Under the pieces are notes generated by a model. The model did not search any database. It was given only the letters and a program-made list of their open reading frames with translations, and had not been told where the DNA came from. The position numbers and the translations under genes were made by a program. Positions 7,852 through 16,413 of a DNA stretch of 64,000 nt are shown piece by piece. This DNA is from Microbacterium sp. K24 (lineage in GTDB: Bacteria; Actinomycetota; Actinomycetes; Actinomycetales; Microbacteriaceae). The stretch covers positions 1-64,000 of the forward strand of contig NZ_SSDJ01000067.1 in assembly GCF_004794465.1 (NCBI RefSeq), written 5' to 3'. Position 1 is the first letter of the stretch. Each line of letters starts with the position of its first letter.

Positions 7852-9486
7852 TCAGCGACCGGGCAGGAAGCGGCGCACCAGGGTGCCGGCGACCTTGAGT
7901 TCCGGCGCCCGCAGCAGCGCGAGGATTCCGAGGTACACGATGACCACGACGAGGCCGATGACGGCGGTGCCGAGGGCGCCGACGAGCTGTCCGTCGAGCA
8001 TCCATCCCTCCACTCCGCCGCTGAGGACGAAGACGCCCCAGCCTGCCGCGCCCGCCGGGATCGCGGCGATGGCGAAGCGGCCGATGGCGGTCATCCACGA
8101 ACCGACCTGGAGGCCGCCGATCTTGCGGTGCAGCAGCCACGCGGCGACGACGGTCTGCAGGATGCTGGCGATCGACTGACCGAGGGCGACGGCAGCCGCG
8201 AGCAGGCTCAGCGGGATGACGTCGTTCTGGAACAGCGCCCAGGCTCCGAGGGCCGTGACGACGATCAGGACGCACTGGAACATGACGAACCAGAAGGGCG
8301 TGCGGGTGTCGTCGTAGGCGTAGAAGGTGCGCTGCACGATGAACAGGATGGTCAGCGGGATGAGGCTGACGAGGTAGCAGAGCAGCACGAGGGCGGCGGA
8401 CTGCGCGGCACTCTCCGCGGTCACGAACTCGGTGTCCTTCGTGAACACCCGCGACGCGGGGATGGCGGCGGCAGCGACGGCGGCCACGGCGGCGGCGATG
8501 AAGAAGAGCAGGGTGCGGATGCTGCGCGCGATGTCGGCACGGACCTCGTCGTCACGCCCGGCGGCAGCGTGCTCGCTGATCTGGGTGAAGTAGGGCGTTC
8601 CGATCGAGAGCACGATCACCGAGTAGGGGAGCATGAAGATCAGCCAGGCATTGGTCGTCACCGTCGCGGAGGCGTCGATGCCCGCGGCCTCGCTGATGAT
8701 GAAGCCCTGCAGGGTTCCCGCGGCGAGGCTGGCGAACGCCATCAGGAACGTCCAGCCGGCGAGACGGCCGACCGTGCCGAGTCCGACCCCGCGCCACCGG
8801 AAGTCGGGCTTGAGCGCGAGCCCGGTGCGTCGCCAGAACACCAGCAGCACGACGGCCTGCAGCGCGATGCCCAGCGTGGCTGTGCCGCCCAGAAGGGTGA
8901 TCATCGTCGGCGTCCACTCGGAGGCCCGCGTCGGCACCGGTGCGAACAGAGCGCCGAGGGCGAGGAAGCCGGCGATGGAGATGAGGTTGTTGACGACCGG
9001 CGCCCAGGTGAACGGGCCGAAGATGCGGCGGGCGTTCAGCGCCTCTCCGAGCAGCGCGTAGAGCCCGTAGAGCAGGATCTGGGGCAGGCACCAGTAGGCG
9101 AGCGCGGTCGCGAGGGCCAGGATGTCAGGCTTGGCCTGTCCGGCGACGATGTGGACGAGCCAGGGCGCGCAGGCCGTCGCGAGAGCGGTGAGCACGACCA
9201 GCACGACCGTGCCGAGCGTGAAGAGCTTCGAGATGAAGGCGTTGCCCCCGTCGGCATCCGCCGTGGCCTTCACGATCTGCGGAACGATCACCGCGGTGAG
9301 AACGCCCACCGAGATGAGCGAGAACACGCTGTTCGGGAGCTGGTTCGCATAGGTGAAGGCGTCAGCGGCACCGGAGCTGACCGATCCGAGCACTCCGACC
9401 AGCACGATGCTCCGCAGCAGCCCGGTGACGCGCGAGACGAGGGTGCCGGCGCCGATCACGGCGCTGGCGCGCCCGAGGCTACTCAC
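7852..9486 (-). CDS. murJ: Lipid II flippase MurJ (MviN family)
   Basis: This polytopic membrane protein belongs to the MVF/MOP family and flips lipid-linked peptidoglycan precursors. The sequence has the family start region (SSLGRASAVIGAGTLVSRVTGLLRSIVLV) and about 14 hydrophobic helices. Unlike mycobacterial homologues it has no C-terminal kinase-like or extracellular extension. I prefer the GTG at 9486, which overlaps the upstream stop by 8 bases and gives a 544-residue protein starting at the family-typical position. An ATG at 9528 would add 14 basic residues. Confidence 0.92.
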   Translation of the reverse strand: MSSLGRASAVIGAGTLVSRVTGLLRSIVLVGVLGSVSSGAADAFTYANQLPNSVFSLISVGVLTAVIVPQIVKATADADGGNAFISKLFTLGTVVLVVLTALATACAPWLVHIVAGQAKPDILALATALAYWCLPQILLYGLYALLGEALNARRIFGPFTWAPVVNNLISIAGFLALGALFAPVPTRASEWTPTMITLLGGTATLGIALQAVVLLVFWRRTGLALKPDFRWRGVGLGTVGRLAGWTFLMAFASLAAGTLQGFIISEAAGIDASATVTTNAWLIFMLPYSVIVLSIGTPYFTQISEHAAAGRDDEVRADIARSIRTLLFFIAAAVAAVAAAAIPASRVFTKDTEFVTAESAAQSAALVLLCYLVSLIPLTILFIVQRTFYAYDDTRTPFWFVMFQCVLIVVTALGAWALFQNDVIPLSLLAAAVALGQSIASILQTVVAAWLLHRKIGGLQVGSWMTAIGRFAIAAIPAGAAGWGVFVLSGGVEGWMLDGQLVGALGTAVIGLVVVIVYLGILALLRAPELKVAGTLVRRFLPGR

Positions 9487-11635
9487 CCCGGCCGTCTTTC
9501 GGCTCGGCGGCTTCGAGCGCCGCCGCATCCGCTGCTGCCTCCTCGGACGCCTCGCGGCGCTTGCGGAGCACGGTGCGGACCACGCCGAGCCCGATCAGCA
9601 GCGCGGTGAGCCCGCCGAAGATGCCGAGGCCGATGGTCTCCCACTCCGCGCGGACGGCGACTCGGATGATCTGATCGCTCTGCACCTGCACGCCCGTGGG
9701 ACTGAGGAGACCGAGCCGCAGGTCGACCTCGCCGCTGCCGACGCGCGCCGAGACCGGGACCTTCACGCGGGTCGTGCTGTTCGCCTGCACGACCGTCTCG
9801 ATCAGCGGCTTCACTTCGAGGCGGGGGTCCGTCCGCGACGCCGTCAGCTGCACGGTCACCGGCCAGGGAAGGTCGTTGCGCACGCCGATCGGCAGGTCGG
9901 CGTTGGCCGAGATCAGCTGGATCGTGCTCGACTGCGGGATGCTGACGGACCCGAGCGTCGCTGTCGTGAGCGCACGATGAGCGGCGACGCTCGCCGGGAA
10001 GTCGTCCGCCGGCGTGCGGACGGTGAGGGTGCGCAGGATCCTGATGCGCTCCGGGCCGAGAAGCACCTGCGGGTCGGTGAGGATCGTCGAGAAGGCGCCG
10101 AGGGCCTGCTCGTCCACGAGGAGGTTCGCGACCTCCGCAGCACCGGGAGTGCCGCTCTCCACCGAGATCGCCGCGGCGACCGGCGCGGTGTCGCGCAGGG
10201 CCCCGAGGTCGAAGCCGATCGAGTCGGCGGCCGAGATCGCCTCGCGCAGTGCGTCGGCGCTGCGCGTCTCGTCGCGGTCGAGTCCGATCAACAGCGGGGC
10301 ACCGGGAGCGCGAGCCTCGGCGAGGAAGAGCCGGGCGGCCGATTCGGCGAGCAGACGTTGACGGGCAGCGGGGTCGGCTTCGGCCGCAGCGTCCGAGAGC
10401 GATGCCGACGTCGCGGCATCCGTCACGAGGAGATCGTGTCCGTCCGCCGTCGCGTGTGCGGTGCTCTGCCCGCCGACCGTGGTGGAGGAGACGATCGTGG
10501 TCGTGCTGTCGCCGAGATAGCCCGCGAAGGCGGTGAGATCGTCGGCGGTGACATCCGGGCGGGGCCACAGGATGCGCGGCAGGGCGCCGTCGACGTCGGT
10601 GAGCGCTTCGTCGTCCGGAAGTGCGGGCGTCTCGGTCGGCGTCGGCGTCGGTCCGGTCGTGCCGTCGGCGGTGTCGGTCGGGGGAGGGGTGACACGCACC
10701 ACCGGGAAGTTCGCGGGGTCGAGGAAGGGGGTGAACGAGAGCGGCTGCAGCAGTTCCGGGAGCTGCGCCTGTGCCTGCACCCCGGCATCCGCATCGCCGA
10801 ACTGCAGGGCGAAGCGCGCATTGGGCAGCTCGTCCAACCGGGTCAGCCAGTCCGTCGCCTGCTCCGGTGCGGCGGAGCCGAGAACCCGGATCGCGGCGAG
10901 GATCGACGGATCGATCGCGAGGACGGCTGTGGTTCCGGCGACGCCGTCGAGCTGTGCGGTCAGGGCGCCTTCCGGTGCGGTGAGCGCCGCGATCTCGTCC
11001 GAGGTGAGCAGGACGCCGTCCGCGGGTGTGGCCGTGATCGGAACGATGACGCCGACGAGCGACGGCGTGGCCGCGGACACGATCAGGACGCTCGTCGCCG
11101 TGGCATCCTGCTCGACCGCGTCATCGGCCGCCGGTCCGCCGGTAGTCGCACCGGTCAGCTCTGCCCGCAGCGGGTAGATTCCGGGCGCGAGCAGGCCGAG
11201 CGTGTCGTCGGGCACGAAGATCGTCGTGGTCGCCGATTCGCCCGCCGCGATGGCCTCGGTGCTCTCGCTTCCGATCGTGGCGAAGTCTCCCGCGGCCTCT
11301 TCGTCGTCGAGCCAGTCGGTGAGGCCGGCATCGTCGGCCAACGGGGTGCTGCCGATCTCGACGCGGACGCGCCCGTCGGTCAGCTCCGAGTCGGTGCGGT
11401 TCCGCAGGGTGATCACGGCAGAGGTCGAGGATCCGGGCGCGACCGTGCCGCGAAGGCCGGCGGAGACATGCAGCTCGACGGTCTGCTCATCATCCGCGGG
11501 CGGTGTCTCAGCGGCCGCGGCGGCGCCGGGAACGGCGAATCCCCCGATGCTCAGCGCGATCGCGAAGACGGCGGTCCTGCGCGCGAGCCGCTGCAGGCGC
11601 GCACGGAAGCCGGTTTCGGGGGTTGTGACGGTCAT
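9479..11635 (-). CDS. DUF6049-type secreted, membrane-anchored protein
   Basis: The 718-residue protein has a twin-Arg-like, Ala-rich N-terminal signal (RLARRTAVFAIALSIGGFAV, then AAAAE). A long Ala/Thr/Asp-rich extracellular region with Ig-like strands follows, then one C-terminal transmembrane helix (WETIGLGIFGGLTALLIGLG) and a basic, Glu-rich cytoplasmic tail. Proteins of this architecture are encoded immediately upstream of murJ throughout Actinobacteria and are thought to act in envelope biogenesis; their role is not established. The start at 11635 follows GAGGAAG, and the overlap with murJ indicates coupling. Confidence 0.85.
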   Translation of the reverse strand: MTVTTPETGFRARLQRLARRTAVFAIALSIGGFAVPGAAAAAETPPADDEQTVELHVSAGLRGTVAPGSSTSAVITLRNRTDSELTDGRVRVEIGSTPLADDAGLTDWLDDEEAAGDFATIGSESTEAIAAGESATTTIFVPDDTLGLLAPGIYPLRAELTGATTGGPAADDAVEQDATATSVLIVSAATPSLVGVIVPITATPADGVLLTSDEIAALTAPEGALTAQLDGVAGTTAVLAIDPSILAAIRVLGSAAPEQATDWLTRLDELPNARFALQFGDADAGVQAQAQLPELLQPLSFTPFLDPANFPVVRVTPPPTDTADGTTGPTPTPTETPALPDDEALTDVDGALPRILWPRPDVTADDLTAFAGYLGDSTTTIVSSTTVGGQSTAHATADGHDLLVTDAATSASLSDAAAEADPAARQRLLAESAARLFLAEARAPGAPLLIGLDRDETRSADALREAISAADSIGFDLGALRDTAPVAAAISVESGTPGAAEVANLLVDEQALGAFSTILTDPQVLLGPERIRILRTLTVRTPADDFPASVAAHRALTTATLGSVSIPQSSTIQLISANADLPIGVRNDLPWPVTVQLTASRTDPRLEVKPLIETVVQANSTTRVKVPVSARVGSGEVDLRLGLLSPTGVQVQSDQIIRVAVRAEWETIGLGIFGGLTALLIGLGVVRTVLRKRREASEEAAADAAALEAAEPKDGRGE

Positions 11636-11743
11636 GAAGGTCTTCCTCGAACGCCCCGGGACGGGGGCTGCTCGTGAGTACTGACCTTGTGATTCTAGGA
11701 GGCCCGAGGAAGGAGAACCCTGAAGACGCGTAGAGTGACGGCC

Positions 11744-13261
11744 GTGTCCGACACCCCCGCACCCGTCCCCGACCCGCTCGGCAGTGCCGCCCTCGCCGCC
11801 GACCTCGACGAGGCGGACCTCCGTTCCGAGCCCCTGCGGCGCCTGTGGGGCGAGGAGGCCGACGACGCGCTCGCCCGAGGAATGCGTGAGCCGATCCTGC
11901 GCGCGATCGCCGGCGACTCCGGTGTGCTGGCGACCCTGGGTCGCCTGCTCGTGCTCGGGATGCCGCAGCCGCGGGAGGCCGTCGCCGACGCACTGCCGCG
12001 TCTGGGCGTCGATGGACTCGTCGCTCTCGGCCTGGCACGTGCGGACGAGGAGATCGTCACCCCGACCGCCCTCCTGCGCCCGCAGTCGTTCGTCGATGCC
12101 GACGGTGTCGGCGAGTGGTGGATCGCCAGCGACCTCGACGAGGTCGCTCTCGATGGCGCCCTGCCGGCCGATCACGTGCTCGGCGTCGGCGGCGCATCCC
12201 GCACGCTCGCCGAGACGATCGTGCCGATCGAGGTCGATCGCGCGCTCGACCTCGGCACCGGTTGCGGCATCCAGGCGCTTCTCGTCGCTCGGCGGGCGGG
12301 CACGGTGGTCGCGACCGACATCTCCGCGCGAGCGCTGGCGTTCGCCGAGCTCAACGCCCGCCTCAACGGGGTGAGCAACATCGAGTTCCGTCTCGGGAGC
12401 ATGTTCGAGCCGGTCGAGGGCGAGGCGTTCGACCTGATCGTCTCGAACCCGCCGTTCGTCATCACCCCGCGGGTCGACGACGTGCCCGCCTACGAGTACC
12501 GCGACGGCGGCCTGGTCGGCGATGCGCTCGTGGAGCAGTTCGTGCGCACGGCACCGGCCTTCCTCACCGTCGGCGGCATCGCGCAGCTGCTCGGCAACTG
12601 GGAGTCGCGCGACGGCGTCACGGGGCTCGCACGCCTCGATGCCTGGGTGCCGGGAGACCTCGACCTCTGGGTCATCGAGCGCGAGCAGCTCTCTCCTCTC
12701 GGCTACGCCGAGCTGTGGATCCGCGACGGCGGCACGACACCCCGCGATCCCGAGTTCACGCCGCTGCTCACCGCCTGGCTCGACGACTTCGCCGCGCGCC
12801 GCGTCACGTCGATCGGCTTCGGGTACGTGCTGGTCCGGCGACCGGCCAGCTCAGAGGGGCCCGCGCACGCGCCGATCCGGCGCAGGGAGGCCGTGCGGCA
12901 ATCCGTCGCGAACGTGGGCGCCGCGCTCGCCACGGGCCTGGCCGCGCACGACCTGTTGGCCGCGGGTGTGCCCGCGACTCTCGTCACGGCATCCGATGTC
13001 ACCGAGGCGCGGCACCTGCTGCCGGGCGACGACGATCCGAGCGTGATCGAGCTGCGGCAGGGCGGAGGTCTCGCCCGCACCGTGAGCGTCGATCCTGCGC
13101 TCGCCGCCTTCGTCGGAGCCTGCGACGGCGAGCTCACCGTCGGTCAGATCGTCGCGGCGCTGGCCGACCTGTTCGAGGTGCCTCTCGCCGATCTGTGGGC
13201 TGACCTCGAGCCGCGCATCCGTGCGCTCGTGTTCGACGGCCTGCTGGTGCCGGGGGAATAG
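11744..13261 (+). CDS. Class I SAM-dependent methyltransferase (HemK/RlmG-like NPPF motif)
   Basis: A roughly 505-residue protein with three parts: an N-terminal helical domain (about 1-125), a Rossmann methyltransferase core with ALDLGTGCGIQALLVARR (motif I, near 168), VATDIS (motif II) and LIVSNPPFVITP (motif IV, near 235), and a C-terminal domain (about 390-505) that resembles a winged helix. NPPF is typical of enzymes methylating exocyclic or amide nitrogen in RNA or protein. The substrate is unknown. Either GTG 11744 or the upstream in-frame GTG 11735 may be the start; no strong ribosome site decides. It is divergent from the DUF6049 gene. Confidence 0.87.
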   Translation: MSDTPAPVPDPLGSAALAADLDEADLRSEPLRRLWGEEADDALARGMREPILRAIAGDSGVLATLGRLLVLGMPQPREAVADALPRLGVDGLVALGLARADEEIVTPTALLRPQSFVDADGVGEWWIASDLDEVALDGALPADHVLGVGGASRTLAETIVPIEVDRALDLGTGCGIQALLVARRAGTVVATDISARALAFAELNARLNGVSNIEFRLGSMFEPVEGEAFDLIVSNPPFVITPRVDDVPAYEYRDGGLVGDALVEQFVRTAPAFLTVGGIAQLLGNWESRDGVTGLARLDAWVPGDLDLWVIEREQLSPLGYAELWIRDGGTTPRDPEFTPLLTAWLDDFAARRVTSIGFGYVLVRRPASSEGPAHAPIRRREAVRQSVANVGAALATGLAAHDLLAAGVPATLVTASDVTEARHLLPGDDDPSVIELRQGGGLARTVSVDPALAAFVGACDGELTVGQIVAALADLFEVPLADLWADLEPRIRALVFDGLLVPGE

Positions 13262-13289
13262 CCATGGCATCCATGCGTTGGAATAGATC

Positions 13290-14345
13290 ATGAAGGCTTT
13301 CGGATTCCTCTCCTTCGGGCACTACGCAGATGTGCCCGGCTCGGCGACCCGCACGGCGGGCGACATGCTGAAGCAGACGATCGAGATCGCCGAGGGCGCG
13401 GACGAGATCGGCGTCAACGGCGCGTCGGTGCGCGTGCACCACTGGGCACGGCAGGCTGCGTCTCCGATGCCGTTGCTGTCGGCCATGGCCGCACGCACGA
13501 AGCGCATCGAGGTCGGCACCGGCGTGATCGACATGCGCTACGAGAACCCGCTGCAGTTCGCCGAGGAGGCGGCCGCGCTCGACCTCATCGCCGATGGTCG
13601 GATCGCCCTGGGCGTGAGCCGTGGTTCACCCGAGACGGCGCTCCGCGGGTACGAGACCTTCGGGTACGTCGATGAAGAGGATCCGGAACGGGGCAGCGTG
13701 CTCGCGCGGGAGAAATTCGACATCTTCCTGCGCGCCATCGACGGGGAGCGCATCGCGGCCGGTGATCCGCGCATGGTCGGCGAGGGCCGCTATCTCGCGA
13801 TCGAGCCGCAGTCGCCGACGCTCCGCGACCACATCTGGTGGGGCTCCGGCTCCCGCGCGACCGCGGAGGAGACCGGACGCAAGGGGCTCAACATGATGAG
13901 CTCGACCCTGGTGACCGAGGCCACCGGCCAGCCGTTCCACGAGCTGCAGCGCGAGCAGATCGACCTGTTCCGCGCCGCCTACAAGGAGGCCGGCCACACC
14001 GGCGCGCCCCGCGTCTCGGTGAGCCGCAGCGTCTTCCCGCTCATCTCCGACATGGACAGGGCGTACTTCGGCCTGCGCAGCGAGGAGAACGGCGACCAGA
14101 TCGGCGTCATCGACGGCTTCCGCTCCACGTTCGGCAAGACCTACGCCGCAGAGCCCGACGTGCTCATCGAGCAGCTGAAGCGGGACGAGGCCGTGATGTC
14201 GGCCGACACCCTGCTGCTGACCATCCCGAACCAGCTGGGACCGGCGTACAACCTCCACGTGCTCGAGTCGTTCGCGACCCACGTCGCACCCGCGCTCGGG
14301 TGGAAGCCCAACACCGAGGGGCCTGTCCAGGGCGATCCGGTCTAG
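13290..14345 (+). CDS. Luciferase-like (LLM class) flavin-dependent oxidoreductase
   Basis: The 351-residue TIM-barrel protein belongs to the bacterial luciferase/F420-or-FMN monooxygenase superfamily. Characteristic stretches are FGHYADVPGS near the start, ARTKRIEVGTGVIDMRYENP (about residues 70-89), LIADGRIALGVSRGSPE (about 99-115) and HIWWGSGS before the C-terminal barrel half. Cofactor (FMN or F420) and substrate cannot be told from sequence. It starts 28 bases after the methyltransferase stop and ends just before a strong terminator. Confidence 0.9.
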   Translation: MKAFGFLSFGHYADVPGSATRTAGDMLKQTIEIAEGADEIGVNGASVRVHHWARQAASPMPLLSAMAARTKRIEVGTGVIDMRYENPLQFAEEAAALDLIADGRIALGVSRGSPETALRGYETFGYVDEEDPERGSVLAREKFDIFLRAIDGERIAAGDPRMVGEGRYLAIEPQSPTLRDHIWWGSGSRATAEETGRKGLNMMSSTLVTEATGQPFHELQREQIDLFRAAYKEAGHTGAPRVSVSRSVFPLISDMDRAYFGLRSEENGDQIGVIDGFRSTFGKTYAAEPDVLIEQLKRDEAVMSADTLLLTIPNQLGPAYNLHVLESFATHVAPALGWKPNTEGPVQGDPV

Positions 14346-14354
14346 ATCGTGCAG

Positions 14355-14384
14355 AGGGCGGATGCCGCGGCATCCGCCCTTTTC
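14355..14384 (+). terminator. Intrinsic terminator with GGATGCC stem
   Basis: A perfect 26-base palindrome at 14355-14380, with AGGGCGGATGCC and its complement, is followed by TTTT. It lies 10 bases after the luciferase-like gene. Confidence 0.9.
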
Positions 14385-14401
14385 CACCCCTTCACGGCAT
14401 T

Positions 14402-14413
14402 CCGGTATACCGG
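14402..14413. promoter_or_regulatory. CCGGTATACCGG palindrome upstream of surface protein
   Basis: A perfect 12-bp palindrome ends 12 bases before the proposed ATG at 14426. Its TATACC part could serve as a -10 element of a near-leaderless promoter, or the palindrome may be an operator. No matching regulator is evident nearby. Confidence 0.4.
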
Positions 14414-14425
14414 TACTCTGGCCGC

Positions 14426-16369
14426 ATGCGTGTGCATCGGAGGGGAATTCTCGCGGGGGCGATCATCTTCATGGCTGTGCTCGTCGGCGCCGTCCCCGCG
14501 GCTGCGGCGACCACCAGTTCGTGGGCCACCTGGCAGCCGCTCGCCGGCGGAGCCGGGGCCTACACGACGACCGTGCAGATCGCGGCGCAGCCCGCGATCA
14601 CGGCGACCATGACAAGCGATTCCCGCGGCGGCGGCCCAGGCGTCATCTCGGGAGCATCCACCTGGCTCTCCGAGGGCACGCCCATCGGCGCCAAGTACGG
14701 ATCCAGCCGCGATCTGCCGTACCTGAACCTGCGTCCGAAGGCCGACAACGCCGCGAGCCCCTCGATGACCACGTACTCCTTCGACGCCCCCACGCCTTCG
14801 TCGGGGTGGGCCTTCGCCCTCGGCGACATCGACGCCGACTCCGTGCGCATCCAGGCCATCGGTCCCGACGGGCAGGCGCTCGACGCGACCGAGCTCGGCT
14901 TCCAGAGCGGCTTCAACTACTGCGCTCCCGGCGTCGTTGGCAAGCCCTCGTGCACCGGCGTGGCGACCGATGTGCCGGTCTGGGACCCCGCCACCCTCAC
15001 TCTCACCGGAAACGCGGCCGCGGCCGACACGAGCGGCGCCGCCGCGTGGTTCGAGCCGGCAGCGCCGATCAGCTCGCTCACCTTCTTCTTCACCCGCCGG
15101 GCGGGCTTCCCGGTCTACCAGACGTGGTTCGCCTCTCAGGCCCGCGACATCACCGGCTCGGTCGTCGACATCGTGGACGGCCCCCTGACCGGGGTGGCAC
15201 TCACCCTCACCGACGCGAACGGCGCGGTCGTCGGCACCACGACGACAGCGCCGGACGGCACCTACTCCTTCCCCGGCTTCGTCGCGACCGACGGCTACAC
15301 CGTGCGGGTCGCACCTCCGGCCGGCAAGATCTCGACGGGGGCGACGACCGTGGCGGTCGATCTGACCACGACGGATGCCGTCGCCGACTTCACCGTGCGA
15401 GACATCGTGCCGGTCGCGGTCTCCGGACAGGTGACGGATGCCGACGGCGACCCGGTGCCCGGCGTGACCGTGACGATCGACGGGCAGACCACGACGACGG
15501 ATGCGGCGGGCGAGTACCTGTTCGACTCCGTCCCGGTGGGCACCCATACAGCGACGATCACCACCCCGGACGGCTACACCCTCGTGAGCAGCCCGCCCCC
15601 GTTCACGATCCCGCCCCTCAGCGAGGACCCGATCGAGAACGTCGACTTCCAGGTCGCCGAGAACCCGACGCTGAGCGGAGCAGTCACCTCGAACGGCTCC
15701 GGTGTCGCCGGCGTGACGATCACCGCCGTGGGCCCCGGCGGCACGATCACCGCCGTGACGAACGGGAGCGGCGCCTACTCTTTCCCGCGTCTTCCGGCCG
15801 GCGACTACGACATCACCATGACGACTCCCGGCGGCTACGTCGCGTTGACCCCGGTCACCCGGACCGAGCAGATCGCCGGCGTCGACGTCGCGAACGTGGA
15901 CTTCGATCTCGCGCGCCTCGGCGCCCTCGACGGCACGGTGCGCACCGACGGCGGCGCCCCCGTACCCGGCGTGGTCATCGATGTCACCGGTCCGGGGGTG
16001 CCCGCACAGCTCACCACGGATGCCGATGGCTCGTTCGGCCTCGGCGGACTGCCGCCGGCGACCTACACTCTGACGGTCGTGCCGCCCACCGGCAGCACCG
16101 TCGTCGGAGCCGCGACCAGGACCGTCGTGATCACCGCGGCCGGCGAGGCCGTTGTCGAGCAGGACTTCACGCTCGCCGCGATCGTCGTCCCGCCGGATCC
16201 CGATCCCGACCCGCCGGTGACCGGCGGCAACGGGGGCGGCAACGGCGGAAGCCTGCCGGGCACCGGTCTCGGCCCGGAGACCCTCGCATGGGCCGCGGGC
16301 GGTGCGGGCGTGCTGCTCGTCGGAGCGGTGCTGCTCATCGTCTCGCGTCGCAGGGCTCCGCGCGACTGA
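14426..16369 (+). CDS. LPxTG-anchored surface protein with Cna-B/carboxypeptidase-regulatory-like repeats
   Basis: The 647-residue protein has a signal peptide (MRVHRRGILAGAIIFMAVLV, then a GAVPAAAAT cleavage region). An N-terminal ~200-residue domain of unknown type carries a Cys pair, and four or more ~85-residue beta-sandwich repeats follow with the pattern G.V....G.PVPGV.V.......TTTDADG.Y.F..LP.G.Y. The C-terminus is a Pro/Gly linker, LPGTG, a hydrophobic helix and RRRAPRD, a complete sortase signal. It is likely a wall-attached adhesin or stalk. No sortase gene is in the window. The next gene is convergent, with a shared hairpin between them. Confidence 0.88.
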   Translation: MRVHRRGILAGAIIFMAVLVGAVPAAAATTSSWATWQPLAGGAGAYTTTVQIAAQPAITATMTSDSRGGGPGVISGASTWLSEGTPIGAKYGSSRDLPYLNLRPKADNAASPSMTTYSFDAPTPSSGWAFALGDIDADSVRIQAIGPDGQALDATELGFQSGFNYCAPGVVGKPSCTGVATDVPVWDPATLTLTGNAAAADTSGAAAWFEPAAPISSLTFFFTRRAGFPVYQTWFASQARDITGSVVDIVDGPLTGVALTLTDANGAVVGTTTTAPDGTYSFPGFVATDGYTVRVAPPAGKISTGATTVAVDLTTTDAVADFTVRDIVPVAVSGQVTDADGDPVPGVTVTIDGQTTTTDAAGEYLFDSVPVGTHTATITTPDGYTLVSSPPPFTIPPLSEDPIENVDFQVAENPTLSGAVTSNGSGVAGVTITAVGPGGTITAVTNGSGAYSFPRLPAGDYDITMTTPGGYVALTPVTRTEQIAGVDVANVDFDLARLGALDGTVRTDGGAPVPGVVIDVTGPGVPAQLTTDADGSFGLGGLPPATYTLTVVPPTGSTVVGAATRTVVITAAGEAVVEQDFTLAAIVVPPDPDPDPPVTGGNGGGNGGSLPGTGLGPETLAWAAGGAGVLLVGAVLLIVSRRRAPRD

Positions 16370-16377
16370 TCCGATGG

Positions 16378-16411
16378 AAGGGGGGCGGATGCCGCGGCAT
16401 CCGCCCCCTTT
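16378..16411. terminator. Bidirectional terminator with GGATGCC stem
   Basis: A 13-bp perfect stem (GGGGGCGGATGCC and its complement, 16381-16408) is flanked by AAG on the left and TTT on the right. It lies between the converging surface-protein and phospholipase genes. Confidence 0.85.
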
Positions 16412-16413
16412 CA

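Noticed and set aside
9479-12175. Extended start at 12175 for the DUF6049-type protein
   Set aside because: The extra 180 residues run antisense to the methyltransferase and do not look like protein. The signal peptide and ribosome site support 11635.
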